From Candidatus Melainabacteria bacterium (GTDB lineage Bacteria; Cyanobacteriota; Vampirovibrionia; Obscuribacterales; Obscuribacteraceae), in NCBI GenBank assembly GCA_016699165.1, contig CP064963.1, positions 4,650,001 to 4,714,000 on the forward strand: DNA of 64,000 bases. Reading direction: 5' to 3'. Under the pieces are notes generated by a model. That model was not told where the DNA came from. It made no database searches and saw only the letters and a program-made list of their open reading frames with translations. Positions 8,902 to 17,414 of this stretch are shown here, piece by piece; positions within the stretch are counted from its first letter, which is position 1; each line of letters begins with the position of its first letter. The position numbers were made by a program, and so were the translations under genes.

Positions 8902-10371
8902 TTAACTTTTAACTTCAACTTCGTATTGGATTTTGACTTCCGCTCCGGCTGGCACGGTTACGGGAAATTCAAAAGTGTTCGAGTCGACTTTCTTGTATTT
9001 ATGACTGGACGAATTTATTTTCCAGTCTCCATATGAGTGCTCGACAGCGGTGATTGTGACGTCACCTTCTTTTTTGCGATTGCGCAGACTTATCTCATAA
9101 TTGGCTTTGAATTTTCTGTCGCTCACTTGAGTGTAAGTCATTTGTTTGCGCTCGCCGACAAGATCAAAAGCGTCGCCGATATAGAGCCTGATTTTTTCAT
9201 CACTTGGAGTGTGATCGATTAAGTCTTCGCCAATGAATTGAAGCGAGCCGTCCGAATCTTTTTTATAAACGCGCACTTTGCCCTTGGGAAGCGCCATTCC
9301 AAGATTGTTTGCTTTGGTGTTAGCTACTTCGATTTTGACATTCACTTTTTGAGGGTTGCGCTGCGGCGACCAGCCACCATAAGTTTGCGACATCTCGGGC
9401 TCATAAATATAGAGCTTTCTTGTGGGAACTGCGGCTGCGTTAAACAGGCTCATTTGCTTGGTTTCGTGATTATTTAAATCAGTAGTGCCAGCAAGAGTAT
9501 ATAAATGATATTCGGCAAAAGATTTTTCGCTAAATTGTTGAGCCATGTCATTTGCCGCTTCCATTCTCGCCGCTTTCATATACATGGGCTGAGCTGGGGC
9601 TGTGACACGATTGACGTCACCTGCCATAAGTTTTAGTGCAGCATTTTTGAAAGACGCACCACATTCGTTATTGAGTGTAACCCAGCTGGTTAAATCTGTT
9701 TTGGTATCGTCATCATTGGCGATGGCTACATAGTCGCATTTCCAGCTCATTCCAGCTGTCTGGTAGGCTATTTCACTTTTATGATCGCCAGGTTTATTTG
9801 TTTCCAGTTTCCATAAAAGAGATGGTTTTGGTACCAATCCTGGTGGCAATTCTTTTACTTCGCTTTCACCCGATGGATTTAAAATAATTCCTGAATCTGT
9901 CTTTAAAACCAGTCCCACACTTTGAGTAGAGGGGTTGCCGTTTGTGTCTACAATTGTGACTTGAGGTGGGTTTAGTAAGATGCCTCTAGTTTCTGAAACA
10001 GACGAATTTAAATAGCGTCTGAAAGTGACTTCTTTGCCAACTGATTTTGAAAGAATAGTTTCAGGCGACATAACATCGTATTGATAATTTTGCTCACGCA
10101 CCACCACTGCGTTTGGCGCAGTTAGTGAAGTGTATGAAACCGAAGTTGGGTCAATGGCTGCAGCCACATCTGAGAAGCGAACGAAGTTGACACCCTTCTC
10201 TAATGGCAAAGTGCGAACATCTCTTACTAGACCAAAATTCTGGTTATAGATAGTGATTGAAGTCCCTTCAGAAGTCGCTTGGCCTATTTCCAACTCTTTG
10301 GCGAAAGCGGCTGTTTGAACGCCTAGAGAAAGAGCTGTAAGTAGGACAAAAGCAGATTTAACCGTAACCAT
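8902..10371 (-). CDS. Secreted DUF4139-domain protein
   Basis: A 489-residue exported protein. I start it at the ATG at 10371, which has GGGAG about eight bases upstream and begins directly with a signal peptide (VTVKSAFVLLTALSLGVQ, cleaved after AFA). Upstream in-frame starts would place extra residues before the signal. The mature part opens with a beta-rich region (SITIYNQNFGLVRDVRTLPL) and contains the AGMSWKCDYVAIANDD segment characteristic of DUF4139 (mucoidy inhibitor-like) proteins. Molecular function is unknown. It lies downstream of the TldD/TldE/PDZ cluster on the same strand, separated by about 230 bases that include a strong hairpin. Confidence 0.75.
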   Translation of the reverse strand: MVTVKSAFVLLTALSLGVQTAAFAKELEIGQATSEGTSITIYNQNFGLVRDVRTLPLEKGVNFVRFSDVAAAIDPTSVSYTSLTAPNAVVVREQNYQYDVMSPETILSKSVGKEVTFRRYLNSSVSETRGILLNPPQVTIVDTNGNPSTQSVGLVLKTDSGIILNPSGESEVKELPPGLVPKPSLLWKLETNKPGDHKSEIAYQTAGMSWKCDYVAIANDDDTKTDLTSWVTLNNECGASFKNAALKLMAGDVNRVTAPAQPMYMKAARMEAANDMAQQFSEKSFAEYHLYTLAGTTDLNNHETKQMSLFNAAAVPTRKLYIYEPEMSQTYGGWSPQRNPQKVNVKIEVANTKANNLGMALPKGKVRVYKKDSDGSLQFIGEDLIDHTPSDEKIRLYIGDAFDLVGERKQMTYTQVSDRKFKANYEISLRNRKKEGDVTITAVEHSYGDWKINSSSHKYKKVDSNTFEFPVTVPAGAEVKIQYEVEVKS

Positions 10372-10526
10372 TAAAAGGTCTCCCATGGGACTAACTGCCA
10401 TAAATACTAACATGCAAGAATTGACAAGAGTTCAGTGAAAACCCTGAGAATCACTCATCAGTAATGAGCCTCAACATTCAAAGCGAAAATCTCACGGCAT
10501 TTTGAGAGGGTCTTCAGACTTAGTGC

Positions 10527-10556
10527 CGCAGGCCGGCCTACGGAGGCCGGCCTGCG
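10527..10556. repeat. Perfect GC-rich hairpin (REP-like)
   Basis: CGCAGGCCGGCC, a six-base loop, and its exact reverse complement GGCCGGCCTGCG, forming a 12-bp stem. It stands out from the AT-rich surroundings and has no T-run on either strand, so it is not a classic intrinsic terminator. It lies 50 bases beyond the PDZ gene stop and could end or stabilise that mRNA, or be a dispersed palindromic element. Confidence 0.75.
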
Positions 10557-10605
10557 ACATGGACTTGTGAGTGCATCATCGACTGGTGTTAGATTTAGGA
10601 CCGAA

Positions 10606-11361
10606 TTACTTCTTTTGGTCGAAAGAATCTTGAACAAAAGGATTGATGTTGAATAAAAGCCTTTCGTTATTTCGACGAATCGCTAATTGAATATCAAGAT
10701 TCGGGTTGCAGTTTGAGACTATATTCAAAAATTGGTCTATCGAATTAATTGGCTCACTATTAACCGAAATGATCAGGTCATTACTTGCAAGACCGGCTAT
10801 TTGCGCAGGACCGCCATCACTTGCTTCAAGTACACAGACTTGAGTTTCTGATGATTTTTGCAAATTCAATCCAATATATGGTTTGACTGGAATCGAAAAA
10901 TCTTCTGCGTAAACTGGATCAAATTCGTTTCTGTTTAATTGCGCTTCAAGTTCGCTAATTAGCCTCTCGTGACCGCTACCAGCAACTAAATTTATAAAGG
11001 CATTTTCAATTATTTTCTTGTTTCCGTGATGTTTGTTGATTTGCAAAATCCAGTTAGATTGGGCTCTTGCTCTGAAGCCATCTCCAAAAATAAACACAAA
11101 AGCGATATTTGCAAAAATTTCGCTCTGGGGCATGTGTTCTATAAACCAAGACACGTGATTGATTCGAGCCTTGTCGAATTCAAGCAGCCTTTCTGGCATA
11201 GAGGCGGGTAATTCCTGATACGCAACTGCAAGTTTGAACCTGGTGGCAATATCATCTTCGTCTGAAATTAGATTACTCTCGAGCTTTGCAACATCATCTA
11301 AGGTGAGTTTTTTTGCCTCGTCCTCCAGCCGCTCTTGCTCTTCTGTGGACAAGTCTTGCAT
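10606..11361 (-). CDS. PDZ-domain protein
   Basis: A 251-residue protein. Residues about 165-240 form a PDZ domain (GLASNDLIISVNSEPINSID preceded by GGPAQIA), which binds C-terminal peptides. The N-terminal 150 residues are helical and include KLAVAYQELPASMPERLL, possibly TPR-like; no family was recognised. There is no signal peptide, unlike the two neighbouring peptidase genes. It follows the TldE-like gene by 15 bases on the minus strand, so it is in the same operon and may serve as a substrate adaptor or scaffold (inference). Confidence 0.75.
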   Translation of the reverse strand: MQDLSTEEQERLEDEAKKLTLDDVAKLESNLISDEDDIATRFKLAVAYQELPASMPERLLEFDKARINHVSWFIEHMPQSEIFANIAFVFIFGDGFRARAQSNWILQINKHHGNKKIIENAFINLVAGSGHERLISELEAQLNRNEFDPVYAEDFSIPVKPYIGLNLQKSSETQVCVLEASDGGPAQIAGLASNDLIISVNSEPINSIDQFLNIVSNCNPNLDIQLAIRRNNERLLFNINPFVQDSFDQKK

Positions 11362-11376
11362 TGCTTTTTCCTGTAA

Positions 11377-13116
11377 TTATTTCTTTTCGTCGAAATATGG
11401 ATTTTTCAAATGAGGTGGTGTATCTGTTTCAAGTGGCGGCTTTTGAATCTCAAGTTCGCCAAACAATAGAGACGGCGTTACAAGCGAAATGGCGGTGCCT
11501 GTATAGTCGCTTGGATATTTTGCTACGTAAGTATTTGCATCGTTTCCAGCAGCAAGCATATTGCGCAAATCTTGTCGGGTCAGTCTGCGCAATTGCGCTC
11601 CACGCACCAATTCTTCTTTGCCTGTGTTTACATCGACTGAATAAATAAACGATGACGATGAGCGCGATCCGCCAAGTGATGAAAGGATTTGCAATCCACT
11701 CACGCCAGAAAAATCGATTCCCATATAACCAGACTGAGTTTTTCTAATAATTAAAGCACTGGTTAAGCCCTGTGCTTTAGCCGTTTCAATGAGCTTCTTC
11801 TTCATATCGCTCATGCTCATAGGTTGGCTTGTTTCAATGAACAAATGTCCAGGGCAGGCGGTGCCACCACGATTATGACCATTGCTTTCTTTGCTCAAGC
11901 GTGTTGGTTTGCGTGTTGAGCAAACAGCTTTCAAGATACCCTTGTCTATCAAAGTAAGCTTTTGGGCTCTGACGCCTTCATCGTCAATCTCCCAACCGCC
12001 TTTAAGCGGAAGGTCTTTGTAAGTCTTTGCTGTGGGGTCGTCTACGATTGACAAAAACTCGGGAAATAAGCGCTGCCCAATCTTTTTGTCTGATTGTGAG
12101 CTGCGAAAGTATCCAATATCGTCTGCTCTATCTGCCACTACAAGTGGTGATATCACGCTCGAGACCAGATCGGCTGCGGCATCTTTTTCAAATAAAATAG
12201 GACCAAGATAATCGCTTGCTCTTTTGGCTTTAGATAATTCAATGGCGCGGCTTGCTATTTTGCGAGCTGACTCTTCCATCGTTTTTTGATCAGGCAATTG
12301 ATCTAAAGCATTGACCGAAAATGTCTCATCATCAGATGTTTCCATTCCATCTTTGGCTTGAGCGGTGGCTTCTATGCGGAAGTTTGCACCAGTCTCTTGA
12401 TCTTTTACCGTAGTGCCTTCGCTATTAACCAGTCTTCTTAGTTTCTTTCTTGTTGAAAAACTTATGCCGGATTGTGTGATGTCTGGATATTCTTTGAAGA
12501 TGGCAGAAATTTTGCGCAGTCTATCTTCCCAGTCAGCCTGGTCAATAGGCGTATTTTTAACAACTTTGACGCTCACTACTGTTTTTGCGTCAGAAAAACT
12601 GTCGGGCTGGTCTTCAACTTTTGTATATTGACGAGTGGCTTTTTTAGATTCCAGATTTTCGACTGCTGACTTATAACTTCTGTCAGATGAGAGCCAGAGC
12701 GCATTTCGAATGGCATCGTAATCGTCGTCCAATACAAAAGTTCTGTCGCCAAACATAAAAGTCGAGCCGCGGTCGCTGTCCAGTTTTTTATCGCCGATGC
12801 GCAACACTGTTCTTGCAAAGCGCGAATTGGAATCGCTTTTATTTGTTATTGCTCCAAAGCTGGCACCAAGATAAAAGCCAATTGAATCTGTAATGTTATA
12901 CGAAACAAAATATGGGGTGGCGAATTTATCAAGCTTCAGTTTTGATTTGGTTCTATCTAGCTCATCTTTCATGGCGTGCATGACGACATCATCTTGAGGA
13001 ATCGCTTGCTTGCCTTCCATGGCAGGATCCGGAGTGGTGGCATAAGCTGCTGTGAGAGTTTGAGACAAGAAAAATGCTTGTGCCAAAAACAAAGTTAGTC
13101 GCGATTTTGGTTGCAT
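11377..13116 (-). CDS. Secreted TldE/PmbA-like protein without metal site
   Basis: A 579-residue protein of the TldD/PmbA family with a signal peptide (RLTLFLAQAFFLSQTLTAAY). It aligns by eye with the gene upstream throughout, for example in DNSEG-like LVNSEGT, DDPTAKTYKDLPLKGGWEIDD and the SNGHNRGG region. At the position of the zinc-binding HExxxH of TldD, however, it reads FEKDAAADLVSSVI, with no histidines. It is therefore probably the non-catalytic partner, as TldE/PmbA is in the known TldD-TldE heterodimer. The start overlaps the stop of the TldD-like gene by one base (TAATG), consistent with stoichiometric production. Confidence 0.85.
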   Translation of the reverse strand: MQPKSRLTLFLAQAFFLSQTLTAAYATTPDPAMEGKQAIPQDDVVMHAMKDELDRTKSKLKLDKFATPYFVSYNITDSIGFYLGASFGAITNKSDSNSRFARTVLRIGDKKLDSDRGSTFMFGDRTFVLDDDYDAIRNALWLSSDRSYKSAVENLESKKATRQYTKVEDQPDSFSDAKTVVSVKVVKNTPIDQADWEDRLRKISAIFKEYPDITQSGISFSTRKKLRRLVNSEGTTVKDQETGANFRIEATAQAKDGMETSDDETFSVNALDQLPDQKTMEESARKIASRAIELSKAKRASDYLGPILFEKDAAADLVSSVISPLVVADRADDIGYFRSSQSDKKIGQRLFPEFLSIVDDPTAKTYKDLPLKGGWEIDDEGVRAQKLTLIDKGILKAVCSTRKPTRLSKESNGHNRGGTACPGHLFIETSQPMSMSDMKKKLIETAKAQGLTSALIIRKTQSGYMGIDFSGVSGLQILSSLGGSRSSSSFIYSVDVNTGKEELVRGAQLRRLTRQDLRNMLAAGNDANTYVAKYPSDYTGTAISLVTPSLLFGELEIQKPPLETDTPPHLKNPYFDEKK

Positions 13117-14864
13117 TATTTCTTCTTCTCCGAAATAGGCGGCGGCAAAATTGGCGGTCTTTCTTGTTCTTTCAAACCTTTTTCAAGCTCAATTGTTTTT
13201 ATTAGCAAACTGGGAGAACTTGCAGATACTGGAACCCATCCCGATTCTGCTCCGCATCGTCCGTTGAACGTAGCTGTTTCGGTACTGCCAAAAACTATTT
13301 TTTCAAGTGAGGCAAGTGGTGTTCCCACGATGTTTACACCACGTGTCAATTCGTCTGGTCTGCCATCTACAAAGACTTTGGTCACTCTAAGCGGCAAAAG
13401 AGAATAGCTTTGCGGCGTGAAACTTTGAGTGGTGGTAAAACCACCAGCGATTTCGTCTATAACAAGCCCATATGGCTTGTGCTGCGCTTTAGCTTCAGCA
13501 AGTAACATCGCACGCAGTTTTTTGTATGGAACTTTCTTTTGCGATTCTACTATCAAATTGGCTTGTCGAGCCACTGGCTGCATTCCTGCAGCACATCTGC
13601 CATGTCCGTTTGATGAGGTGAAGCTCCGAATGGGGCTGCGTGCCATCAGAAAATTACGCAAAACACCATTTTCGACGATATTCACCTTTTGAGATGCAAC
13701 GCCTTCGTCGTCGAATTTATAGTATCCAACCAAAAGGTTGTCACCAAGCTTGTTTATAGTGGGGTCGTCTTTGACAGATATGAAAGGTGGCATAATTTTT
13801 TCGCCCACTTTTTGGGTGAAAGTTCTACCTTCGTATTCGTCTTTTTGTCTGTGACCTTCGATTCTATGACCTAGAACTTCATGGAAAAATACACCCGACG
13901 CCTTGCCATTTAAAATAGCCGGTCCTACATACGGCTGGGCTGCTGGAGCATTAGCCAGTTCGATAACAGATGTAGCAAGCTTTTTTACCATCGCTTCTAC
14001 TTTGTCGGCGGTTGGATATTTGCCTGGTTCTGTAACTTCAATACTGTCAAAGAGTGAAACAACCATGCCGTCTTTTGCCATAGCGCTTGCTGATGTGGTC
14101 ACTCTAAATTCAAAGCGACTATCGTCGATTTTGCTGCCTTCGCTATTCACTAAAAAGCGACGTACACTTTCTGCTTTTAAATCAACACCAGAATAAAATA
14201 TTGCTGGGTAGTCTTTGTAAATGGCAGATGCCTTGCGCAGAGTGTCGCCCCATGCTTTTTTGTCGATTGAAAAATCAATTGGTTTTTCAGAGTGCACCAC
14301 TTTTGGTGCGTCAGAAAAATCTGCCGATTCGTCTTCAGCTTCAATTTTGACTTGTTTATTTGCTTTGACGTGAAAGAATTTTTTCTGTGCCGCTTTGAGC
14401 GCGCGGTCGGTAGTGAGCCAAAGTGTGTCGCGCACAGCTACTTCGTCATCGTCTAGTGGAAAAGTGAAAGATGATGCTGAGAAAGAATGAAACGACATTG
14501 GCATGCCAAAAGAGCTTCCGCGTATCTGGTGCGTGTTATCCAATTCTTTGGTGCCGACTCTAAGAGCTATACTTAAGCGTCTGTCGTGGTCGTCGCTATC
14601 ATCGTCTAGAGCACCATAGTTTGCTGAAAGCAAAACATTTTTTATGTCGTAAACCGAATAGCTCAAAAAATAGAGTTTTTCTGGTCCAATGTCCTTGAGT
14701 TTGCTGAAAGATCTGTTTAGCTCTTTCTCCATCGCATTGAGAACAACCGATTCGGAGGCGTCTGCGCTCATGGCGGCTGGTTGTGTGCTTATGGCAAGAA
14801 ATAGAGAGAGACTGGTGGCGAAGACGCCTTTCAATAATTTGTTTTTAGTGCTTGAAAAGCCCAT
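13116..14864 (-). CDS. Secreted TldD-like metalloprotease
   Basis: A 582-residue TldD-family peptidase. The active-site motif HEVLGH (HExxxH), followed by RIEGHRQ, is near residue 328. Conserved segments ISVKDDPTINKLG, FDDEGVASQKV and SNGHGRCAAG follow. Unlike cytosolic E. coli TldD, it begins with a hydrophobic signal segment (LLKGVFATSLSLFLAIST), so it likely works in the periplasm or outside. I chose the ATG at 14864, preceded by CGGGGA; an in-frame ATG at 14885 is possible. TldD/TldE pairs degrade unfolded or modified peptides. This pair is fused to an export route and sits with a PDZ protein. Confidence 0.87.
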   Translation of the reverse strand: MGFSSTKNKLLKGVFATSLSLFLAISTQPAAMSADASESVVLNAMEKELNRSFSKLKDIGPEKLYFLSYSVYDIKNVLLSANYGALDDDSDDHDRRLSIALRVGTKELDNTHQIRGSSFGMPMSFHSFSASSFTFPLDDDEVAVRDTLWLTTDRALKAAQKKFFHVKANKQVKIEAEDESADFSDAPKVVHSEKPIDFSIDKKAWGDTLRKASAIYKDYPAIFYSGVDLKAESVRRFLVNSEGSKIDDSRFEFRVTTSASAMAKDGMVVSLFDSIEVTEPGKYPTADKVEAMVKKLATSVIELANAPAAQPYVGPAILNGKASGVFFHEVLGHRIEGHRQKDEYEGRTFTQKVGEKIMPPFISVKDDPTINKLGDNLLVGYYKFDDEGVASQKVNIVENGVLRNFLMARSPIRSFTSSNGHGRCAAGMQPVARQANLIVESQKKVPYKKLRAMLLAEAKAQHKPYGLVIDEIAGGFTTTQSFTPQSYSLLPLRVTKVFVDGRPDELTRGVNIVGTPLASLEKIVFGSTETATFNGRCGAESGWVPVSASSPSLLIKTIELEKGLKEQERPPILPPPISEKKK

Positions 14865-14988
14865 AATTCCCCGAGAAATACCCATATCACAACCCAGGAC
14901 AGTGCAACGTAAGGTCAGCATATCATAATTGCAATTTTGCGACCGGACCCCTCAAATTTTGTTGTCAATCTGCGAAAATGACCACTAG

Positions 14989-15693
14989 ATGGCGAAAGTG
15001 GAAATATCGGTGCAGGAAGAACTCAAAATTGTAAGTCCTAATGTGTTGCCGCCCGGCTCCGATTTGATCATGGTAATTTCTCAGAAAATTGCTCCTGAAA
15101 AGTCGCAAGCTTTTCTTGATTGGCAGAAGTTGATGACTGAAGCATCTTCTAAGTTTGAAGGCTATGAGCGTACAGAAGTTTTCCCTCCAGCGGAAGGGCT
15201 GCACGACGAATGGATTACAATCGTTCGTTTTTCAAGCAAAGAAAATCTAGATAACTGGATCGGCTCTGACACACGAGCAGAGCTAAATGCCAAATTTAAG
15301 GAAGATTTCGGCGAGTTCAAAATGCGTCGCATCGCAGATGGTTTCGACATGTGGTTTCAGCCACCGCAAGCGGTGAAAATTCCCTCCTGGAAAATGGCTA
15401 TGACTATTCTTGTAGCGCTTTATCCAACACTTTTATTTTTGCAAGCGCTTGTTACTTTTCCTTTGTTTTCCGATTTTCCACATGTGTGGAAAATGCTTGC
15501 ATCTATTGTTATGTCTGTGTCTGCTATGCAGTGGGTTGTGGTTCCATTTACAGTCAAAAATTTAAAATGGTGGCATTATCCCCAAGGCGACGCCTCCACC
15601 CAGAAACAAACTACACTGAAGGGAATCCTTCTAATAGTAGGCATTTTGGTTCTGACTGCATTTATCTTTATTCCGTTCTTTCCAAAAGCTTAA
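14989..15693 (+). CDS. Membrane-anchored ABM-type monooxygenase-like protein
   Basis: A 234-residue protein. Residues about 25-115 fit the antibiotic biosynthesis monooxygenase (ABM) ferredoxin-like fold (LIMVISQKIAPEKSQAFLDW, FEGYERTEVFPP, WITIVRFSSKENLDNWI). Residues 135-230 carry three hydrophobic helices (MAMTILVALYPTLLFLQALV, MLASIVMSVSAMQWVVVPF, GILLIVGILVLTAFIFIPFF). ABM domains fused to membrane segments are known but uncharacterised. There is no clear Shine-Dalgarno before the ATG. The next gene follows after 15 bases and is probably cotranscribed. Confidence 0.8.
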   Translation: MAKVEISVQEELKIVSPNVLPPGSDLIMVISQKIAPEKSQAFLDWQKLMTEASSKFEGYERTEVFPPAEGLHDEWITIVRFSSKENLDNWIGSDTRAELNAKFKEDFGEFKMRRIADGFDMWFQPPQAVKIPSWKMAMTILVALYPTLLFLQALVTFPLFSDFPHVWKMLASIVMSVSAMQWVVVPFTVKNLKWWHYPQGDASTQKQTTLKGILLIVGILVLTAFIFIPFFPKA

Positions 15694-15708
15694 AATGATG
15701 AGGAGCAA

Positions 15709-16257
15709 ATGAAAAACATACTAAAATGGTCGGCACCACTCATAGTGGCAATGTTATTTGCTCATCCGATTTCTGTATCGGCAAAAGGTGAATGGAAACT
15801 GGTTCAGACCGCTGAAAAAGATTTTTCAGTATCTATGCCTGCAAATGCTGAAATGGTTGAAAAGAAAGTGCAAAATGTCACAATTAAAGCTTTCACTGCT
15901 GATGAAGACGGCACTAATTATTCAATAACGCACGGTGCTGGAGTGGGCTCAAGTCCTACAGCTGATGCGGCTGACGCCATCGGCAATGGAGCCATAGGCG
16001 AATTTAAAAAACAAGCCGAGAAAGCGCAAGTGGCATTAACTGTCGATAAAAAAGAAGACGTTCAGGGCGAAGGCTGGTCCGGTAAAAAATCTTACATAAG
16101 TATTGGACCGGCCAAGCTTGAGATGCTTGCGGCTCTTAGCGAAAATAAAAATGTCGGATACTGCCTTGTTACTGCATCTAGTCAAAACGCAGTGCCTGAC
16201 CAGAATTTTTCACCTCGTTTAAAGTTGATACTAAAGTCACCAATGAATTGTATGTAA
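15709..16257 (+). CDS. Secreted hypothetical protein
   Basis: A 182-residue protein with a signal peptide (LKWSAPLIVAMLFAHPISVS, cleaved near AKG), so periplasmic or outer-membrane associated. The mature part is beta-strand rich (WKLVQTAEKDFSVSMPANAE, NVTIKAFTADEDGTNYSITH), similar in style to small ligand-binding or stress-related periplasmic proteins, but I do not recognise a family. It starts at an ATG with GAGGAG just upstream. Two cysteines lie near the C-terminus (GYC and MNC) and could form a disulfide. Confidence 0.75.
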   Translation: MKNILKWSAPLIVAMLFAHPISVSAKGEWKLVQTAEKDFSVSMPANAEMVEKKVQNVTIKAFTADEDGTNYSITHGAGVGSSPTADAADAIGNGAIGEFKKQAEKAQVALTVDKKEDVQGEGWSGKKSYISIGPAKLEMLAALSENKNVGYCLVTASSQNAVPDQNFSPRLKLILKSPMNCM

Positions 16258-16280
16258 ACAAAGCTCAAAATCTAGGCCAA

Positions 16281-16373
16281 ATGGTCGGAATAATTCTGGG
16301 AATTGCAGTTGGTGGCGGAGTGGGCTTCTTCGTCGTAAATTCACTAAATAAAAAAAAGAAATCGGCATCCTAA
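16281..16373 (+). CDS. Possible 30-residue membrane peptide
   Basis: A short ORF that reads MVGIILGIAVGGGVGFFVVN and then a lysine-rich tail, i.e. a glycine-zipper-like single membrane helix with a positive end. The frame is open further upstream to a TTG inside the preceding gene's end. A weak AGG lies five bases before the ATG. It occupies the gap between two secreted-protein genes, and the membrane-like pattern argues for a real peptide. Nothing is known of its function. Confidence 0.4.
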   Translation: MVGIILGIAVGGGVGFFVVNSLNKKKKSAS

Positions 16374-16400
16374 AATTCAAAACAAGTAAGTAGAAAATTC

Positions 16401-17021
16401 ATGAAAAACAAAATCATCGCTCTTTTAGCCTTTGCACTCTTTTCGTCTGCGGCTCCCGCCTATTGCGAAGCCAGAGACGGCGACTTATTCGACAACATGG
16501 GCATGGACCTCATGTTGCACGATGCCGAACGATTGGCTGACGAGCATGAATATGATCGCTCCAAACAAAAATGGAGTCGCGTTATTCAATTTATGCACGC
16601 CCCCAATTGGTTTGCCACTGCAGCCGTAGTACCTATTTGCTTGAAATTTGCCCGTCTTGCCGATAAAAATCTTGCCAGATCTGAAGACGCCGATGCCGAC
16701 CAGCTCTTGCGTGCGTCATTTGACTTTCCCTTTCACAAACACGGTGAAGACGTGCAAGTAGATTTGGTCGCAGTGAAGCTCATAGATAACTATAAGAAAA
16801 AGAATCAGACCGAGCAATGCAAGCAGTTCTTGCAATATGCAATAAGTAAAACCAACGGTCAGCGCCAATCTGAATACAAAGCCAAGTTGGACGCAATGAC
16901 TCAAGTGGTATCGCAAGAACCAGAAGTTCCTCATGTTCCAAGTCCGGATTCGCCACCAACTGATGCTCCGATAGAGCAGAAAGCGCCCGAATCAATACAG
17001 CTACAGCAACGAGTGCAATAA
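16401..17021 (+). CDS. Secreted hypothetical protein, helical
   Basis: A 206-residue protein with a signal peptide (KIIALLAFALFSSAAPAYC) that ends at a cysteine, though without a convincing lipobox. The mature part is alpha-helical (AERLADEHEYDRSKQKWSRV, LARSEDADADQLLRASFDFP) with possible TPR-like character, and ends in a proline-rich tail from about residue 175. I recognise no family. It is the last gene of the small-envelope-protein run and is followed by the hipBA control region. Confidence 0.7.
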   Translation: MKNKIIALLAFALFSSAAPAYCEARDGDLFDNMGMDLMLHDAERLADEHEYDRSKQKWSRVIQFMHAPNWFATAAVVPICLKFARLADKNLARSEDADADQLLRASFDFPFHKHGEDVQVDLVAVKLIDNYKKKNQTEQCKQFLQYAISKTNGQRQSEYKAKLDAMTQVVSQEPEVPHVPSPDSPPTDAPIEQKAPESIQLQQRVQ

Positions 17022-17059
17022 CAAAACATCTGTTTGCATATTCCGATTTGTTTGGTGTT

Positions 17060-17174
17060 GTTCCCGTTCGGGAACTTTTCGATGCGAATACGTTAAATCT
17101 TCAATTTGGTTCCCGAGCGGGATTGAAATTCCTGATTTATTGGATTAAGATTAAAAAGTTCCCGTTCGGGACTT
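17060..17174. promoter_or_regulatory. Three operator-like palindromes of hipBA
   Basis: GTTCCCGTTCGGGAAC at 17060-17075 (perfect outer palindrome), TTCCCGAGCGGGA at 17110-17122, and AGTTCCCGTTCGGGACTT at 17157-17174. All share TTCCCG-N2-CGGGA. The third overlaps the expected transcription start and leads into the hipB start. HipB-type antitoxins bind short inverted repeats and autorepress, so these are the likely operators. Confidence 0.75.
17123..17151 (+). promoter_or_regulatory. Putative hipBA promoter
   Basis: TTGAAA at 17123-17128 and TAAGAT at 17146-17151 with a 17-base spacer. The promoter lies between the second and third operator palindromes, so a bound antitoxin would block RNA polymerase. 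Confidence 0.55.
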
Positions 17175-17180
17175 TGCAAA

Positions 17181-17414
17181 GTGAAAATTTCAGACGCCAA
17201 CGCATTAGGAATATATATTCGTAATGCTAGAAAAGCCCAGAACCTGACGCTGGAAGAGGTTGCCACAGCTTGCGGCGTAGGCAAACGATTTTTGGGGGAA
17301 TTAGAGCGCGGCAAATCCACCTGTCAAACAGGTAAGTTATTTATGGTTTTGAATGTACTAGGCATCAAAGTCGAACTGGTCAGCAAAACTGGAATTAATA
17401 ACAATGCCCAGTGA
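17181..17414 (+). CDS. hipB: HipB-like antitoxin, XRE-type HTH
   Basis: A 77-residue helix-turn-helix protein starting on GTG. The XRE fold is clear: LGIYIRNARKAQNLTLEEVA, then the recognition helix VGKRFLGELERGKSTC, followed by a hydrophobic dimerisation part (LFMVLNVLGIKVELV). It overlaps the HipA-like gene by 11 bases and lies just after three palindromic operators, so it should be the autorepressing antitoxin of the pair. There is no clear Shine-Dalgarno; the third operator sits where one would be. Confidence 0.85.
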   Translation: MKISDANALGIYIRNARKAQNLTLEEVATACGVGKRFLGELERGKSTCQTGKLFMVLNVLGIKVELVSKTGINNNAQ

